Below, in pieces: positions 34,546 to 42,882 of a stretch of DNA of 64,000 nt. Position numbers and translations under genes: made by a program. The stretch lies in the NCBI GenBank assembly GCA_963755375.1, contig CAVWKG010000016.1, forward strand, positions 1,426,001-1,490,000, written 5' to 3'. Below the pieces are notes generated by a model. That model was not told where the DNA came from and made no database searches. It saw only the letters and a list, made by a program, of their open reading frames with translations. Every line of letters begins with the position of its first letter. Position 1 is the first letter of the stretch. Source of the stretch: Bog-473 sp963755375. Its GTDB lineage: Bacteria; Actinomycetota; Acidimicrobiia; Acidimicrobiales; RAAP-2.

Positions 34546-35301
34546 CTAGGACCCGGGTCGCGCTCCAACGGACCCGGGGTCCTCTCGGAGGCGGAGTGCT
34601 GCGGCGGCCAGCTCCTCGACGTCGACGGGCCAGCCGAACACGACCCAGCTGGCGCCGGCGTGGTGGAGCTCTCGCATCCTCTCGGCCATCGGTGGCGAGG
34701 CCGAGGGTGGCGGCCCGGCCCAGGTCACCTCCACGCCGTCGGGTCCCGCCCCCCGCTCGGCCACCAGCGCGGGCGCGGCGTCCCACACGGTGAGCGCGGC
34801 GCCGGCGGCCCGCGCCTCCTCCGTCCGTCCGGCCTGGCCGCCCGCCAGCCAGACGGGGAGTCCCGCCCGGGCCAGCTCGCGCCCCAGCTCGACCATGTCG
34901 GCCCGGCGCTCGGCCGCCGGCGCGAAGGGGATCCCGTAGGCGCGATTCTCCTGTTCGCTCAGCTTGTCGCCGGTGCCGAGCCCGGCGATCACCCGCCCCG
35001 GGGCCAATCCCTCGAGCGCGAGGAACTGCGCGGCGAGCACCGCGTTGGCGACCAGGCCGATACGCGCCACCAGGGTCCCGAGGTAGGGCCCCTCCCCCGG
35101 GCCATGCGACGGGCCCAGCATCGTCGCCAACGCGCCGAGGATCGGAAAGGGTGCCAAGGCCGGCCGCTCGGGTTGGCCGATGGGCCAGATGTGGTCGTAA
35201 CAGAACACGCCGTCGACCCCGGCCGTGATCGCCGCTGTCGCGGCGGCGAACGCCGCGTCCGGCGTGTCGCGGAAGGTCGGCAGCACGACCCCGGTCCGCA
35301 T
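34546..35301 (-). CDS. LLM-class (luciferase-like) oxidoreductase
   Basis: A 251-residue member of the luciferase-like monooxygenase/F420-dependent reductase superfamily. Visible features: GVVLPTFRDTPDAAFAAATA with the N-terminal barrel strand, GVDGVFCYDHIWP (strand 2 and His), ARIGLVANAVLAAQFLALEG, and PGRVIAGLGTGDKLSEQENR, the typical GRxxxGxGxG block. It is shorter than the usual 290-340, with a trimmed C-terminal half. Actinomycete members mostly use F420; FMN is possible. Its ATG overlaps the stop of the ROK gene (TGATG), so the two are coupled. Confidence 0.8.
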   Translation of the reverse strand: MRTGVVLPTFRDTPDAAFAAATAAITAGVDGVFCYDHIWPIGQPERPALAPFPILGALATMLGPSHGPGEGPYLGTLVARIGLVANAVLAAQFLALEGLAPGRVIAGLGTGDKLSEQENRAYGIPFAPAAERRADMVELGRELARAGLPVWLAGGQAGRTEEARAAGAALTVWDAAPALVAERGAGPDGVEVTWAGPPPSASPPMAERMRELHHAGASWVVFGWPVDVEELAAAALRLREDPGSVGARPGS

Positions 35302-36299
35302 CAGCCCAACCCGCCCTGGCCCACCGCCAGCGCGGCGCCCACCGCACCGGCCCGCTCCCCGAAGGCAGCCGGCACGATCGCCGCCACGGGTCGCCGGTCA
35401 CCGCCCTCGATGAGCTCGGCGAACGTGGTGCGGGCGGAGTCGACCAGGAGGTCACCGGCCTGCACCACCCCACCCCCGAGCACGAAGCACTCCGGGTCGA
35501 GCACCGCGGCCAGGTTGGCCAGGCCGAAGCCGATCCACCACCCGACCTCTTTGATGACGTCCTGCGCCGCCGGGTCGCCGGCAGCGGCCGCGGCGGAGAT
35601 GTCCTCGCCCCGGACGCTCTCGGGGTCGCCACCGGCGAGCCGGACGACCTCGCCCAACCGGCCCGCCAACGCCGCCTCCCGGGCCAGGACGCCGAGACCG
35701 GCGCCCGAGGCGAAGCGCTCCCAGCAACCATGGCGTCCGCACGGGCAGGCGGGGCCGTTCGGGTCCACCACCATGTGGCCGATTTCGCCGGCGAATCCCG
35801 CCGACCCCACCTGCACCCGCCCGTCGAGCACGAGGCCGCCGCCGATGCCGGTCCCCAGCGTGACCATGACGACGTGGCGGTAACCGCGGGCGGCTCCCAA
35901 CCGGTGCTCGGCCAGCACGGCGAAGTTGGCGTCGTTCTCAATCAAGATGCTCCGTCCCGGCAGTCGCTCCCCGATCAGCTCGTTCCAGTCGACGCCCTGC
36001 GCCTGCGGGAGGTTGGGGGCGAAACAGAGGCGGCCCTCACGGTCCACCATGCCGGGCGCGCCCACGCCCACCGGTGTCGACGTGGTGGCGGCGACCTTCC
36101 GGTCGAGGTCGGCGACCACCTCGGCCACCGCCGCGGCGACGTGGCTGCCGATGATGTTGCGGGTCCCCGTCGGGGTGGCGACCCGAGCCTCGGCCACGAT
36201 GTCGTGGGCTCGGTCCAGCGAGACGCCCAGGACCTTGGTCCCGCCGATATCGATGCCGTAGGTGACGTCGGCGGCCCGCCGGCCCCCGTCGGGAGTCAC
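35301..36299 (-). CDS. ROK-family sugar kinase (glucokinase-like)
   Basis: A 332-residue ROK kinase. ATP site GIDIGGTKVLGVSLD at the N-terminus; VGVGAPGMVDREG; ENDANFAVLAEHRLGA with the catalytic Asp; VMVTLGTGIGGGLVLDG; GFAGEIGHMVVDPNGPACPC followed by GRHGCWE, the ROK zinc site (CxCGxxGCxE). Glucose phosphorylation (GlcK) is the commonest activity in actinobacteria. GTG 36299 overlaps the stop of the SRPBCC gene (GTGA); the longer open frame upstream is the out-of-frame shadow of that gene. Confidence 0.9.
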   Translation of the reverse strand: MTPDGGRRAADVTYGIDIGGTKVLGVSLDRAHDIVAEARVATPTGTRNIIGSHVAAAVAEVVADLDRKVAATTSTPVGVGAPGMVDREGRLCFAPNLPQAQGVDWNELIGERLPGRSILIENDANFAVLAEHRLGAARGYRHVVMVTLGTGIGGGLVLDGRVQVGSAGFAGEIGHMVVDPNGPACPCGRHGCWERFASGAGLGVLAREAALAGRLGEVVRLAGGDPESVRGEDISAAAAAGDPAAQDVIKEVGWWIGFGLANLAAVLDPECFVLGGGVVQAGDLLVDSARTTFAELIEGGDRRPVAAIVPAAFGERAGAVGAALAVGQGGLG

Positions 36300-36739
36300 G
36301 AGATCGACTCGACCCGCGCCTTCAGCTCTCGCATGGCGGTGGCCATGATGCGGCTCGTGGCCCGCATCTTGATGAAGCCCGGGATGGGTACGCGCAGCTC
36401 CGCCTCGACGTGGTAGGTCACCTCGGTGCCCCCGCCCTCGCCGGCGTCGAAGACGTAGGTGCCGTCCCACTTCGTGGTGATGTCGCCCTGGGTCAGCTTC
36501 CAGGACAGCACGTGCGGCGCCTGGGAGTAGTCGTAGGCCAGGGTCATGCTGGTGCTGCGGCCGAAGGCGGCGGCGCGGAAGGTGACCAGCCGGGGCCGGC
36601 CCTGGTCGTCGCGCTCCTTAACGTCGATCTCCTTGATGTCGGCCGCCCACTCCGGGTAGCGCTCGAGATCAGCCGCGACCGCAAAGCAGCGCTCGGGTGG
36701 CGCTGCTACCGAGATCTTCTCTGTGGCTTGGTCGGCCAC
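36296..36739 (-). CDS. SRPBCC/polyketide-cyclase-like protein
   Basis: A 147-residue START-like protein: KISVAAPPERCFAVAADLER and YPEWAADIKEIDVKERDDQG open the helix-grip fold, the strands TFRAAAFGRSTSMTLAYDY and WDGTYVFDAGEGGGTEVTYH follow, and a long C-terminal helix ends it. These bind lipids or hydrophobic ligands in a deep cavity; actinomycete homologues close to PimB and plsC genes suggest a lipid-handling role, an inference. GTG 36739. It overlaps the ROK gene downstream. Confidence 0.85.
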   Translation of the reverse strand: MADQATEKISVAAPPERCFAVAADLERYPEWAADIKEIDVKERDDQGRPRLVTFRAAAFGRSTSMTLAYDYSQAPHVLSWKLTQGDITTKWDGTYVFDAGEGGGTEVTYHVEAELRVPIPGFIKMRATSRIMATAMRELKARVESIS

Positions 36740-36782
36740 GTCGGTGCTTCCTTCCTGTCGATACTGCCAGCGCGGCGGTGCG

Positions 36783-37931
36783 TCAGAATGCCACTCCGGC
36801 CAGCGCTTCGGCCAGCCTAGAAGCGAGCACGTCGTTGTCGAAGTTTTCCTGCACCCTAGATCGGGCGGCCTTCCCCATTCTGCGACGCCGGTTGGGGTCG
36901 GCGAGGAGGCTCCTCAGGGCCTGGGCCACGGCGCCCGGATCGCCCGGGTCCCCCACCACCAGGCCCGTCACCCCGTCGACCACGGCCTCGGACGCACCGC
37001 CACTGTCCCCGGCCACCTGGGGCACCCCGGCGGCAGCCGCCTCCAGAAAGACGATCCCGAAGCCCTCCTGCTCCAGGCCCAACCAGCGGTTGCGGCAGGC
37101 CATGACGAACACGTCGGCGGCCCCGAGGAGGGAGGCCCGGTCCTCCTGGCTCACCCGCCCGAGGATCTCCACCGTCACCGGGCTCCGTTCCGCCAGCCGT
37201 CGCAGGCGGCCCAGCTCGCGGCCGTCGCCCGCGATGGCCACCGCGAGGTCCGGGTACGAGGGGGCGAGGCGGTTGGCGGCCTCGATGAGCACGTCCATGC
37301 CCTTGCGCGGGACCAGGCGGCTGACGCTCGAGAGCAGCGGACCCCGCGCCGGCAGCCCCAGGGCGGTCCGCGCCGCCCGGCGCTCGGCCGCTTTGAGCGG
37401 GACGATGGCGCCCGCATCGACCCCGGGCGGGATCTCGACCAAGGTGGCCGTCAGGTCCGGGACAGCGCGCCGGGCCTCGGCGGCCGGATAGTCACCGGCC
37501 GACACGACGAGCCGCGCCCCGCGCAGCACGCGGCCGAGCGCGGCGCGCGAGCCGGGAAGCCGGCCCGGCACGGTGACCTCGGACCCGTGGAGGATGACGC
37601 CGTACGGGACGTCGAGGTGAGGCCCCAGGAGACCGAGCGGGAGCGCGGGGTCGAGCAGGACCAGGTCGACCTCGTGCTCCCTCACGGCGGCGCGCACGGC
37701 GTCGAGTGCGGCCGGCGTCGGGAAGAAGAGGATGGTGCCGGGCACCCGCTGAATGCGGATGCCCCGCTCGGCCTGCGCGGCATCGAATGCGGCGGCCCCG
37801 TCGTCTGAGCACGCGGTGAGCACGGCGAACGAGGCGGGCTCGAGCCGGCTCCACAGGTCCCACAGGTAGTTCTGAATGCCACCGACCTTGGGCGGGAAGT
37901 CGTTGGTGACGAGGAGGTGGCGCTTCACCAC
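36783..37931 (-). CDS. GT4 glycosyltransferase, PimB-like
   Basis: A 382-residue retaining GT-B glycosyltransferase of family 4. The opening LLVTNDFPPKVGGIQNYLWD is very close to the PimB/PimB' mannosyltransferases that extend phosphatidylinositol mannosides in actinobacteria; HGSEVT, VSRLVPRKGMDVLIEAA, IAGDGRELGRL and the EGFGIVFLEAAAAGVPQVAG nucleotide-sugar/EX7E region follow. Expected donor GDP-mannose, acceptor a mannosylated inositol lipid at the inner membrane; other GT4 roles remain possible. GTG 37931 or 37928. It precedes the SRPBCC gene by 43 bases. Confidence 0.85.
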   Translation of the reverse strand: MVKRHLLVTNDFPPKVGGIQNYLWDLWSRLEPASFAVLTACSDDGAAAFDAAQAERGIRIQRVPGTILFFPTPAALDAVRAAVREHEVDLVLLDPALPLGLLGPHLDVPYGVILHGSEVTVPGRLPGSRAALGRVLRGARLVVSAGDYPAAEARRAVPDLTATLVEIPPGVDAGAIVPLKAAERRAARTALGLPARGPLLSSVSRLVPRKGMDVLIEAANRLAPSYPDLAVAIAGDGRELGRLRRLAERSPVTVEILGRVSQEDRASLLGAADVFVMACRNRWLGLEQEGFGIVFLEAAAAGVPQVAGDSGGASEAVVDGVTGLVVGDPGDPGAVAQALRSLLADPNRRRRMGKAARSRVQENFDNDVLASRLAEALAGVAF

Positions 37932-37976
37932 GCGTCACCAGGGCGACGTTGCGGCCGGGACGGCGCCCGGCGGCGT

Positions 37977-38279
37977 TCAGCCTGCTCTGGTACTGAAGCG
38001 CAGCGTCGGCACGAGTCCGGCGCGCTCGAGCATGCGCATGGCACGCGCCTCGTCGGCATCGATGACCACGGCGTCATCGGGCTCCCGCTCGAGGAGGAAG
38101 CTGACGACGCAGTCGTCGCAGGCGGCCGTGTTCTGCAGTGCACAGCAGTCGCAGTCGATCGTGAACCCGCCGGCGGGCTCGATGTCGGGAGACCCGGAAA
38201 GCACGGTTTCCCCGGAAGTCTCGGTTTCCCCGGAAGTCTCGGTTTCCCTGGAAGTCTCGGTTTCCCTGGAAGTCGGCAT
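37977..38279 (-). CDS. Small Cys-cluster protein with N-terminal hexapeptide repeats
   Basis: A ~100-residue protein. The N-terminus carries four near-identical units (SRETET, SRETET, SGETET, SGETVL) coded by an 18-bp tandem repeat. The body has a striking Cys cluster, IDCDCCALQNTAACDDCVVS (five Cys), then FLLEREPDDAVVIDADEARA and a short helical end. The body resembles a conserved actinobacterial protein of unknown function that I cannot name; a metal or Fe-S site is likely from the cysteines. ATG 38279 has GAGAGG at suitable spacing; TTG 38306 is a poorer alternative. Lies in the leftward string between the thioredoxin-like and PimB-like genes. Confidence 0.65.
   Translation of the reverse strand: MPTSRETETSRETETSGETETSGETVLSGSPDIEPAGGFTIDCDCCALQNTAACDDCVVSFLLEREPDDAVVIDADEARAMRMLERAGLVPTLRFSTRAG
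38204..38275. repeat. Four 18-bp in-frame tandem repeats
   Basis: Units of CGGTTTCCCYGGAAGTCT at 38204, 38222, 38240 and 38258; the only internal variation is C/T at the tenth base plus an edge change in the last copy. They encode the hexapeptide repeat of the Cys-cluster protein. Such short perfect repeats can change copy number by slippage. Confidence 0.85.
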
Positions 38280-38342
38280 GACGATGACCCTCTCTGTTGG
38301 GGCCAAGCATGCCGAAGGGGTGTGACACCCATTGCCATCGGG

Positions 38343-38828
38343 CTAGCCGTCGCGCAGGGAGCCGAGGGCGGTCCGCAGCGTCTGCTCCAGGCCCCAGGCC
38401 ACGCTCTCCGTGCGCACGCCGTCGGCAGCGGCGACCGTGAGGAACGGCGGTCCGCCCACTCGGTAGTCCCGGTAGGCGTCCGAGCTCATCACGAGATCGA
38501 TCCCCCAGGTGGCCGGGGCGTCACCGCCCAGGGCCGTGATCACCTCGGTGCTCTCCTCGCCGGGGCTCCTCGTCACCACGACGAGGCGGGCGGCGCCGGC
38601 CAGACCGGCGTGCAGGTCGGGCAGGCCTTCCCAGAGGTCCCGGCAGCCGAGGCAGGCCGCCGAGAGGAACAGGAGCAACACCGGCGCGGCGGCCTCCACC
38701 ACGTCAACCCGGCACGCGGTGCCGTCCGGTGCGACGCCGATGACGTCGTGGGGCGTCGTGGTGGGGTGATCAGTGTAGGTGGGGATCGGCGTGAGCCGGC
38801 GCAGAATGTCGGGCGGCGGCTCCCTCAC
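38343..38828 (-). CDS. Thioredoxin-fold (TlpA/MauD-like) protein
   Basis: A 161-residue thioredoxin-like protein. LLLFLSAACLGCRDLWEGL holds the CLGC pair in the active-site position (CxxC), ARLVVVTRSPGEESTEVI and GGPPFLTVAAADGVRTES give the later strands and the cis-Pro loop. No signal peptide, so it is cytoplasmic; a peroxiredoxin-like or thiol-exchange role is plausible. GTG 38828 overlaps the stop of the zinc-ribbon gene (GTGA), linking the two. Upstream open frame is the shadow of that gene. Confidence 0.8.
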   Translation of the reverse strand: MREPPPDILRRLTPIPTYTDHPTTTPHDVIGVAPDGTACRVDVVEAAAPVLLLFLSAACLGCRDLWEGLPDLHAGLAGAARLVVVTRSPGEESTEVITALGGDAPATWGIDLVMSSDAYRDYRVGGPPFLTVAAADGVRTESVAWGLEQTLRTALGSLRDG

Positions 38829-39070
38829 GGCACCTTCGACGGCGCGCCCGGCTCCTCGAGCTCCTCGCCGGTGATCTCCACGATGCTGCGCCCGTGGCCG
38901 CACCAGCGGCACACCACCTCGTCCACGTTGCGGACGAGCACCAGCTCGTCCTCGATCACGAGGTCGCCGCCGACGGAGTAGTGGTGGAAGGCCTTGGTCT
39001 TCTGCGAGACCGTGACGTCGAAGCGGGTGAGGTTGCCGCACCCGTCGCACCGGTATCGAGGGGCGCTCAC
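38825..39070 (-). CDS. Small zinc-ribbon protein
   Basis: An 81-residue protein with two Cys pairs, YRCDGCGNLTRFDV at the N-terminus and VVCRWCGHGRSIVEITGEE later, which together would bind one zinc. The middle (TKAFHHYSVGGDLVIEDELV) forms strands. Actinobacterial proteins of this type are conserved but unnamed. GTG 39070 is taken as start because the more upstream frame is low-complexity. Translationally coupled to the thioredoxin-like gene, suggesting a shared redox or metal role. Confidence 0.7.
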   Translation of the reverse strand: MSAPRYRCDGCGNLTRFDVTVSQKTKAFHHYSVGGDLVIEDELVLVRNVDEVVCRWCGHGRSIVEITGEELEEPGAPSKVP

Positions 39071-39113
39071 CCGATCCACGGTAGTCCGCAGCCCGGCGCC
39101 GTCCCCTTCTGCC

Positions 39114-39374
39114 TCAGGCGCTGCCGAGCACCTCGCCGATCTGCACACCGGTGACGGTGACGCCACCCATGCCGCCCCCGACCGGCGGGGCCACGGCGCG
39201 GGCCTGCTGCTCGGTCTCGAACACGGCGACCGAGGTCCCGTGGGTGTCGTCGAGGCGGATCCAGTAGCCGGCCACGAACCCCGGCGCCGCCTTCACGGTG
39301 GGGACGAGCTCCTCGAGAGACTTGACGGCGGTGTCCGAATCGGTGATGTCGACGTTGACGACGTGCGCATGCAT
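39114..39374 (-). CDS. Dimeric alpha/beta-barrel (ABM-like) protein
   Basis: An 86-residue ferredoxin-like fold protein: HVVNVDITDSDTAVKSLEEL, VPTVKAAPGFVAGYWIRLDD, HGTSVAVFETEQQARAVAPP give the beta-alpha-beta-beta-alpha order of the antibiotic-biosynthesis-monooxygenase / Dabb group. No clear catalytic residues, so function is unknown. ATG 39374 is preceded by AAGGAAGGAG at good spacing; the frame extends further upstream without a start signal. Confidence 0.75.
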   Translation of the reverse strand: MHAHVVNVDITDSDTAVKSLEELVPTVKAAPGFVAGYWIRLDDTHGTSVAVFETEQQARAVAPPVGGGMGGVTVTGVQIGEVLGSA

Positions 39375-39472
39375 GGAACCAACTCCTTCCTTCGGGATGT
39401 CTTGCATCCTCCCACGACAGCCGTCTGGCTGCACCGGGGTTGCAAACTTTCGGGTCGGCGGAGGCCCCGGCC

Positions 39473-40258
39473 CTAGATGCGATTGAGGAGCTCGCTCTTC
39501 TTGGCGGCGAACTCCTCCTCGGACAGGATGCCGCGACGGCGCAGGTCGTCGAGCTCGATGAGCCGGTCCCGTATCTCGAACGGCGGCGTGCCCGGCGCGG
39601 CGGCGACCGGAGCCGAGCCGGCCCCGCTCGGGGTCGAAGCCTGCGCCGGCGGGCCCGCGGCCACGCCAAAGGGCGGTGTGTCGTGGGCGTCGTGGGCGTC
39701 GTAGTCCTCGTCGGCGTACGGGGCGCCATGCCGGTCGCGCGGCTGCATCTCGTGCGGGATCTGCTCGCGCCGGCCACCGCCGACGATCTCGTTGATCTGC
39801 GAGTTGATGACGCGCTGGACGACCGCCGGCTTACGCATGTACTCCAGGGTCAGCGAATCGTCCTCACCCTGCACGTCGATGATCAGCGAGCCCGTCCCGA
39901 GCACCCTCTCGATCAACCGCTGACGGATGTTCACCTCCGTGATGCGCTGCAGGCGCAGCTGCACGGTGTCGCGCCCGATGATGCCCTCGCGCACGAGGAT
40001 CCGGGTCGAGGTCAGGGCCACGACGTAGGACCGCCAGCGGACGAACCGACCGAGCAACCACACGCCGGGGATGAGGGCGAGGATGAGGATGGGGTAGTTC
40101 GTCCAGCTGGGCGCCTTGTGCCACAGGACCACCAGGACGATCAGGGCCACCCACACGCCGATGGAGGTGAAGAGCGGGCCGAAGAGGAAGATCCAGTGCG
40201 GGCGCAACTCGGCCAGCAGCTCCTCGTCCTCGTTGAGGAACTTGCGAGGGAGCGCCAT
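39473..40258 (-). CDS. Membrane PH-domain (bPH2) protein with SHOCT tail
   Basis: A 261-residue protein. Two adjacent membrane helices (~20-68: WIFLFGPLFTSIGVWVALIV, LILALIPGVWLLGRFV) are followed by a bacterial PH domain (YVVALTSTRILVREGIIGRD, LQRITEVNIRQRLIERVLGT, GSLIIDVQGEDDSLTLEYMR). A His/Asp/Ala/Pro-rich disordered linker (~170-225) leads to a SHOCT motif (IELDDLRRRGILSEEEFAAK). The third SHOCT protein in the window. Probably a membrane-anchored oligomeric scaffold. ATG 40258. Confidence 0.87.
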   Translation of the reverse strand: MALPRKFLNEDEELLAELRPHWIFLFGPLFTSIGVWVALIVLVVLWHKAPSWTNYPILILALIPGVWLLGRFVRWRSYVVALTSTRILVREGIIGRDTVQLRLQRITEVNIRQRLIERVLGTGSLIIDVQGEDDSLTLEYMRKPAVVQRVINSQINEIVGGGRREQIPHEMQPRDRHGAPYADEDYDAHDAHDTPPFGVAAGPPAQASTPSGAGSAPVAAAPGTPPFEIRDRLIELDDLRRRGILSEEEFAAKKSELLNRI

Positions 40259-40326
40259 GACGCAAGCGTACCGGCGGTCGCAGGCGGGCCCAGGGCACGG
40301 GAGGCGGCGCGCCGTAGGGTGGAGCC

Positions 40327-40635
40327 ATGCCCTATGCCGAGGTGGAACCCGACGAGGTCAAGGCGCGTCTCGCCCGGGGCGAGGACGTCTTCCTCCTGGA
40401 CGTGCGCGAGCCGGATGAGGTCGAGGCCTGGGCCTACCCGATCGGCGTCAACATCCCGCTCGGCCAGCTCGGCGATCGCCTCGACGAGGTCCCCAAGGAC
40501 GTCACCGTCGTGGTGGCCTGCCACGTCGGGGGGCGTTCCGCCGCGGCGGCCAAGGCGCTCAGCGACGCCGGGTGGACGGCGGAGAACCTGACCGGTGGCG
40601 CGGTCGCCTGGGCGGCCGGGGAGCCCGACGCGTAA
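40327..40635 (+). CDS. Single-domain rhodanese
   Basis: A 102-residue rhodanese-like sulfurtransferase domain. VFLLDVREPDEVEAWAYPIG is the N-terminal CH2-type motif; the active loop CHVGGRS begins at Cys65, six residues long as in sulfurtransferases rather than the seven of phosphatases; GWTAENLTGGAVAWAA closes the fold. It could deliver persulfide sulfur for thiolation or cyanide detoxification. ATG 40327; divergent from the PH/SHOCT gene with a 68-bp gap. Confidence 0.92.
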   Translation: MPYAEVEPDEVKARLARGEDVFLLDVREPDEVEAWAYPIGVNIPLGQLGDRLDEVPKDVTVVVACHVGGRSAAAAKALSDAGWTAENLTGGAVAWAAGEPDA

Positions 40636-40747
40636 GCAGTGCCCAGCCAAGGGCTCAGGTCAGGCGTGCTCACACGATGGTGCATCTCGTGGCGACGTTG
40701 GGGATGAACCGGACCTCGCGTCTCCCGCTCAGAGTGAGTCCGCACGA

Positions 40748-42748
40748 CTACTGGCCCATCGGGGCTTCCCACAACACCTGAGACGACGCGCCGCTGGGAC
40801 TGATTGAGATAATCGCAGTCCGGCTTGTGAAACCGTTCCCGTAGAAGGTGTCAACGTAGATCGTGCCGTCGGGACCAACGGCGATCCCGTTGGGCGAGAA
40901 TCCCCTGATTCCGTGAAACGGGCCGGGGTTGAAGGAGATGATCGTTTGTTCGCCGGTCGGCGCGAGCCGGACGACGGACAACTCGTCCATGGCGATAATC
41001 CCTCCGTCGGGTGCGGTGGCCAGACCGGCGTCACCACGTGGATAGATGCTCTGCTGGCCATACGGCGTTGTGAGCGTGCCGGAGGGCGGCACGACGAAGA
41101 CCGTCTTGGTTCCGAATCCAAAGAAGTACAGGTTGCCCGCCGAATCAAACGCGATTCCGTCCACACCATCCGCCGAGGCAGAGGCGGTCTGACCGCCCAC
41201 CCCGTAGGTGCCTTGGTAGGGGCTGTCGATGCCGACCACCACGCCCAGGGTCCCGTCGGCATCGAGACGGAGCACCTGTTCGCCCGTGGAGATGTAGAGC
41301 TGCCCGCCAGGGCCGAAGGCCACGTCGTTGGGCGCCGCGTCGGCATCGAGAGCGGGGGTGCCGTTCGTGACAAAGCCACTGGTTGAGAACGCTCCGGTGC
41401 CGACGACCGTCGTGATGACGCCGTTGGGCGAGATGGCCCGCACTCGATCGTTTCCCTCGTCGGCAAAGAAGAGGGTCCCGTCAGGTCCAAACGCCATCCC
41501 GCTCGGTCGGTCTAGCTCGGCGTCGACGGCGGGACGGCCATCACCCGTGTAGCCGACCTGGCCGGTGCCCGCCACGACCACGAACGAGCCATCGGGTTGA
41601 CGTTCCAGTATCTGGTTTCGGGTCTGGTCGGCAATGTAGAGGTTGCCGTTGGGACCAACGGCCAGGGCGGTCGGGCGTGTGGGCACCACGCCGGACGTGG
41701 CCTGTCCCGTGCCCGTCGTGGCCTGTCCCGTGCCCGTCGTGGCCTGGGTGGTGCTCGTGGTAGTCAATGTGCTCGACGCGTTGTCCGGAGCCGGAGCAAC
41801 AGCGCTCCCTGCGGCAACGTGGTCGGGACTCACGCATCCTGACGGCGGTGCGCTCGAACCCTTCTGCCCTGGCATGAGCGCGGTGCCGGCGCATCCGAAG
41901 TTCGACAAGATGGTGTCTCCGGTCACCGTCGAACCATCAGGGAGCGTGTACTGGGTCTTTTGTTCCCGGATGTAGCCCTCGGTGTCAACGGAAACCCACG
42001 TCGTCTTCCCAGCAAATCCGCTTTCCTTGATGATGGTGTCGGCGGCACGAATGGTCGAGACTTGCTGAGACGTGAGGCCGCTGGTGTCAGGGTCTTGGAG
42101 TCCGCTCTCGGACAGTTTGTAGAGAGTCACGGGCACGCCATCGACACTGCCACTGCCTGCTGGCAGTGCGTCTTGAATTTCCCGGGCCTCGAGGTCGAGA
42201 TAACCGGTGCCGCCGGCCAGACCCTGCATGTCCAGCGCCCCTTCCACCTGGCCGAGCGTGCCCTCGACCGAGCTGGCGTAGCCTGAGAGCGGCGCTCCAG
42301 GACCGGCTTGGCCAGGGGCGGAGAGCCCGTAGTCACCACCGCCCATTTCCCACACGTCGGTGCCATTGTCGTAGAGCGTGATCGTCCCGAGGGGCCCGTC
42401 GTTGGTGACCATCACCATGGCGTAGGGGTTGGTATCGACCGTGCCGTGCCCGGTGATCGGAGAGAGAGTCCCCGAGGAATGCTCCCAACAGGGCGCGGCC
42501 GAGTCAGTGTCCGTTTGAGGACATTGGGTGGGTGGTGTTGTGGCGTCGCTGTAGGTCATGTCGTAGCTGCCCGAGGCCACCGTGACATTGACATCGTCGA
42601 CGACGAGCTGAGCCAGGCGATCTCGGAGCCGAGGCTGACCAACATGACCTGGAGCGTGGTGGCCGAAGGTCGGCACAAGGAGTGCAACACACACAGCCAT
42701 CACGACGAAGAGGCCGAGCGCCCAGCGAACCGTCCGAATCCCGCCCAT
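40748..42748 (-). CDS. Exported NHL-repeat beta-propeller protein
   Basis: A ~666-residue protein. Start at ATG 42748 puts a membrane/signal helix (TVRWALGLFVVMAVCVALLV) right at the N-terminus; upstream in-frame GTGs around 42814 are possible but codons beyond ~42880 collide with the ASCH gene. Residues ~35-320 form a novel-looking extracellular domain with Cys pairs and TDSAAPCWEHSSGTLSPITG; a Thr/Gly/Gln repeat linker follows. The C-terminal ~330 residues are NHL/SMP-30-like propeller blades (ALAVGPNGNLYIADQTRNQI, MAFGPDGTLFFADEGNDRVR). No enzyme motif; probably a surface-binding protein. Confidence 0.75.
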   Translation of the reverse strand: MGGIRTVRWALGLFVVMAVCVALLVPTFGHHAPGHVGQPRLRDRLAQLVVDDVNVTVASGSYDMTYSDATTPPTQCPQTDTDSAAPCWEHSSGTLSPITGHGTVDTNPYAMVMVTNDGPLGTITLYDNGTDVWEMGGGDYGLSAPGQAGPGAPLSGYASSVEGTLGQVEGALDMQGLAGGTGYLDLEAREIQDALPAGSGSVDGVPVTLYKLSESGLQDPDTSGLTSQQVSTIRAADTIIKESGFAGKTTWVSVDTEGYIREQKTQYTLPDGSTVTGDTILSNFGCAGTALMPGQKGSSAPPSGCVSPDHVAAGSAVAPAPDNASSTLTTTSTTQATTGTGQATTGTGQATSGVVPTRPTALAVGPNGNLYIADQTRNQILERQPDGSFVVVAGTGQVGYTGDGRPAVDAELDRPSGMAFGPDGTLFFADEGNDRVRAISPNGVITTVVGTGAFSTSGFVTNGTPALDADAAPNDVAFGPGGQLYISTGEQVLRLDADGTLGVVVGIDSPYQGTYGVGGQTASASADGVDGIAFDSAGNLYFFGFGTKTVFVVPPSGTLTTPYGQQSIYPRGDAGLATAPDGGIIAMDELSVVRLAPTGEQTIISFNPGPFHGIRGFSPNGIAVGPDGTIYVDTFYGNGFTSRTAIISISPSGASSQVLWEAPMGQ
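41696..41746. repeat. 21-bp tandem repeat in the NHL-protein linker
   Basis: Two complete identical copies (41696-41716, 41717-41737) and a 9-base partial third. They code for a seven-residue unit (QATTGTG) in the linker between the N-terminal domain and the propeller. A length-variable hinge is likely. Confidence 0.8.
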
Positions 42749-42882
42749 GCGGCCAGAAGTTCCCTCAGTCCTGTTCTCATGCTGAGACGGCACGTTGGGG
42801 GTCAGATCGTCCACGACGAATTCGAGGCTACCTATTTCCCGACCGACGATCCTGCACTCGCTGGGGCGCCTCGGTTCGTCGC

